Source of the DNA: Orychophragmus violaceus
Taxonomy: Eukaryota; Streptophyta; Magnoliopsida; Brassicales; Brassicaceae
Assembly (NCBI GenBank): GCA_030180135.1
Contig: CM058236.1
Span: 46,854,947 to 46,918,946 of the forward strand
Direction of reading: 5' to 3'
Length of the DNA: 64,000 nt
Each line of letters starts with the position of its first letter. Position 1 is the first letter of the stretch. Below, piece by piece: positions 61,661 through 64,000 of the stretch. A program made the position numbers and the translations under genes. The notes under the pieces were generated by a model. That model was given only the letters and a program-made list of their open reading frames with translations. It was not told where the DNA came from and did no database searches.

Positions 61661-64000
61661 CACTACAAGAAATTTGAGTATATATAGCATCCAAAAAACG
61701 CTATATATTGCTATCATAGCGGTTTGTTAAACGCTTTATCTGCGGCCGTTATAATAGATTAGACACTTTACATAGCAGTTTTTCGTTATGCTACAATAGA
61801 GTTATCTATAATAGCGTTTAATGTATTGCAATTATACATTATATAATAGCATTTTATTTTTGCTATTATCAATTTTATATAAAATTCATTTTCAATAATT
61901 TATTTTTGTCATCCATTTTAGATATTATATTATTTATGAACTATTATAAGAATCCATTAAATTTAAAAAGGTTAGATTTATTTAAAAAATAAGACAAATT
62001 ACACTATGAATTTGAGTTTACAAAACCTAGTTCATAAAGAAACTTAACTACAACAACAATACAATATTCCTAATTCAAAGATGACACTTCAAAAGTACAA
62101 ATGAAGATTTCCCAATTTCTCCAGGAGGACTTTCTTCAGTGCCATGTTTTACTGCAAAACAATCTGATCCAACATACTTTGTCTCTTTGCATCTATAATA
62201 TCGACATAAAGATTTATCTATAATATCGACATAAAGATTTGCCTGAGAAACAAGAAAACTAGAAAAGACGCGAGGTTTGAAGAGAAATAAATTGTTACCT
62301 TGTTCTCCTTCAATTTTTACATATCAAGTTGAATCTACACACTGGCAACTATACAGTCTCAGTCTTGATCAGTGGTAGGATCTTATGCAAAGAAAAGGTG
62401 ATTTCTTAAAGATGAGACAATACGGTTTACAACTACAAAGAAAAGTTCTTAAACCTTGGTTGAATCTACGAGCGCACCAGCCATCCACAGCATCACATTA
62501 AAAGCTGTAGATCCACATTGATCAAAGAAGACCAGTGTTACGTCATTACCCAAAACATGAACAATCCTTAATATTTAAAGAAGAAGTTGCAGGAAATAAG
62601 AAGATTTAAGTCTCACCTGATTACCTGAAGAAACAAAAGAGAGGAGATATATAATTTGGAAACTGAATGTATGCATACAAAGTGTATATACACAACGCAT
62701 TTAATGAGCCACTTCAAACCACCGCCTGGCTAGCTAAACTAACCGGTAAAACCAGATTATGGTCCTGAACTCAAAAGAATGAAAAGGTGAATACTAGTTC
62801 TCTTAAGTTCAACCAGTTCTTTAGGATAGAGAGAGATACACGTACCTCCCAGAGCTTCACATCCTTCAGTTCTTGTTGACATGAACATGTGTGTTTGCCT
62901 AAACTCACAAAGAACAAGAACAGAACAAATAAGCGATCTTATGAGAGCAGTCTTCTCAACAAACAAGTGAATGAGGAGAAAAAAAAGGAAACTCTACCAC
63001 ACAGATAAGCTGGCCCTTGCTTCAAGAACAGATATTAACGCAATGTTATCCTACAACATAAAAATCACCAGAATCAGTGATGTACACAATAACTCTCTAA
63101 TAATCAGCTGTGACCAGAAAACAAATTGTATAGCATGTCAAAACTACCTTCACAAGTCGGTTTAAACCAGTTGTCTTCTGTTCAGGAGGGAATAAAGATT
63201 CAATCAAAGACTGAGCAGCCTTATTGAAATCAACCTGGATTAACAGTCTCATGAATTAGTATGAGGATCTGAATAGGTAGAGAAAGTAAACATATAGAAC
63301 AGATACACACATCATATTTCTTAACATATGAAAATCTATCCCATCTGAAAAATATTGCAACAGTTGATGCCCCGTCTCATCTAGCGTTTTGGAAGGTTTA
63401 CCTTCTGCAAATACGAGAAGAGCATCCAGATCTACTCCTTTAAAGGCAAACTTATTGAATGTTCTCTTCCTGGGCACTTCCTCCGCTGCAACCTGGATTT
63501 CAAAATCGATTTGGCTTTAAGCAATCTAGAAGCCTCTTTCAAGGCTACAGATTTTCCCAACAAAGTAATCAATCTCCGATACACATGAAAAACAAATTCC
63601 AATAATCAAAATACATTTCTGCAACCCAAACACATTAGATATCGGAAACAATGAGAACTGAGAAACTCTCATCGAGGTGGGAAATTCGATCACAAACCTC
63701 AAAAGCATGACAAGAACCGGCCAAGACGTTCTTCATCTCGTCGACGTCGAGCGATGCCTTGTTCCTGGTTCATGTCTATCTCTTCGGGTCTTATTACTCG
63801 AATCCTTATAGATCCGTATAAGCTCCGGCACAGATTTGGTTCTTTCCCTTGATTCCTCTCTTCCCGCTCTGAAACCCTAATCCTTCATCCACGAAAGAGA
63901 TCCAGGAACCTCGTCTTCTTCTGTGTAACCAAAACAGGTGAATCAGATGATTGCAGAAGATTGAACGTATAAATCTATACGAATTTAAGGGTGGAGAGGA
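61661..64000. mobile_element. CACTA-2, left end, extent unknown
   Basis: CACTACAAGAAAT at 61661-61673 is followed by about 210 bp of TATAGCG/CGCTA subterminal repeats, as in CACTA-1 but not the same sequence. No right terminus is seen, so the element may run past the window or be truncated; the gene-like stretch below may lie inside it. Confidence 0.5.
62454..63770 (-). pseudogene. Multi-exon gene-like stretch with RPS15-like exon
   Basis: Several open pieces on the minus strand are bordered by AG and GT. 63413-63494 reads VAAEEVPRKRTFNKFAFKGV and DLDALL, the N-terminus of cytosolic ribosomal protein S15, then turns into KPSKTLDETGHQLLQYFSDG, which I cannot place. 63150-63236 is an exact 87-bp exon (VDFNKAAQSLIESLFPPEQK, TTGLNRLVK). 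62995-63048 reads DNIALISVLEARASLSV. About 62460-62565 reads VLGNDVTLVFFDQCGSTAFN and MLWMAGALVDSTK. The region 63770-63930 looks like a plant 5' untranslated region. A possible first exon has a frame conflict. It is either a chimera of captured exons or a host gene damaged by insertion. Confidence 0.45.

Noticed and set aside
1..64000. tRNA and rRNA genes
   Set aside because: I saw no convincing A/B box pair with cloverleaf arms or rRNA sequence; tRNA-like matches are primer sites only.

Overview
This window is plant nuclear DNA from a Brassicaceae genome, in a transposon-rich, probably pericentromeric or otherwise heterochromatic block. The evidence is Athila-type Gypsy elements with tRNA-Asp primer sites, Copia elements with an initiator-Met tRNA primer site, LINEs with plant zf-RVT and RNase H domains, and captured fragments whose proteins resemble Arabidopsis genes (SPL14/16-, MDAR1-, ICME-, OTC- and RPS15-like). 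Only one clearly ordinary host gene is visible: a one-exon C2H2 zinc-finger/EAR repressor at 33402-34028.

Layout. (a) 1-10194: two related Copia elements on the minus strand. Copia-1 (left edge to 7210) sits inside the gag of Copia-2 (7211-10194), which itself sits next to a LINE ORF1 remnant (10195 to about 10760). (b) 10.8-14.3 kb: unassigned AT-rich and GC-rich DNA, then a non-coding poly(A) retroposon (12802-14089) with a 17-bp target duplication. (c) 14278-29415: a minus-strand LINE with a 14-bp target duplication, split by an apparently intact and very young Athila element (15944-29216; 1439-bp LTRs, TSD ATAAG). That element encodes a complete gag-pol (17496-23192) and a second ORF (24482-26188). 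(d) 29.8-32.8 kb: three small DNA transposons, including a Pack-MULE carrying an SPL exon-intron-exon. (e) 33.4-34.0 kb: the zinc-finger gene. (f) 34724-44869: a plus-strand LINE, dead in its RT active site, split by Copia-3 (35592-42901; TSD CTTCA). (g) 44.9-49.5 kb: AT-rich DNA with a hAT and a MULE-like non-autonomous element. (h) 49537-57468: a putative Helitron on the minus strand carrying a chimera of MDAR and ICME exons, itself interrupted by a non-autonomous Athila-like LTR element (52282-57416; TSD ATGGG). (i) 57.5-64 kb: Copia remnants, a hAT MITE and the left ends of two CACTA elements. One CACTA holds an OTC exon; the other holds a multi-exon minus-strand gene-like stretch with an RPS15-like exon.

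The most unusual signal is not a gene. About 26 paired 16-bp palindromes (TGTGTCGATCGACACA and variants) lie in this window with their centres 20-23 bp apart, most often 21, close to two helical turns. They occur in the LTR just upstream of the promoter, in the leader, and even inside an ORF. They are shared by two unrelated LTR-retrotransposon types (Copia, and an Athila-like Gypsy relative). The intact Athila carries a different palindrome module (TATCGGT..ACCGATA) in the same kinds of place. I read these as candidate cis-regulatory or chromatin-recruiting modules that the elements share or have evolved in parallel. Coordinates, target duplications and LTR differences were read by eye; family names rest on recalled protein similarity, not on a database search.
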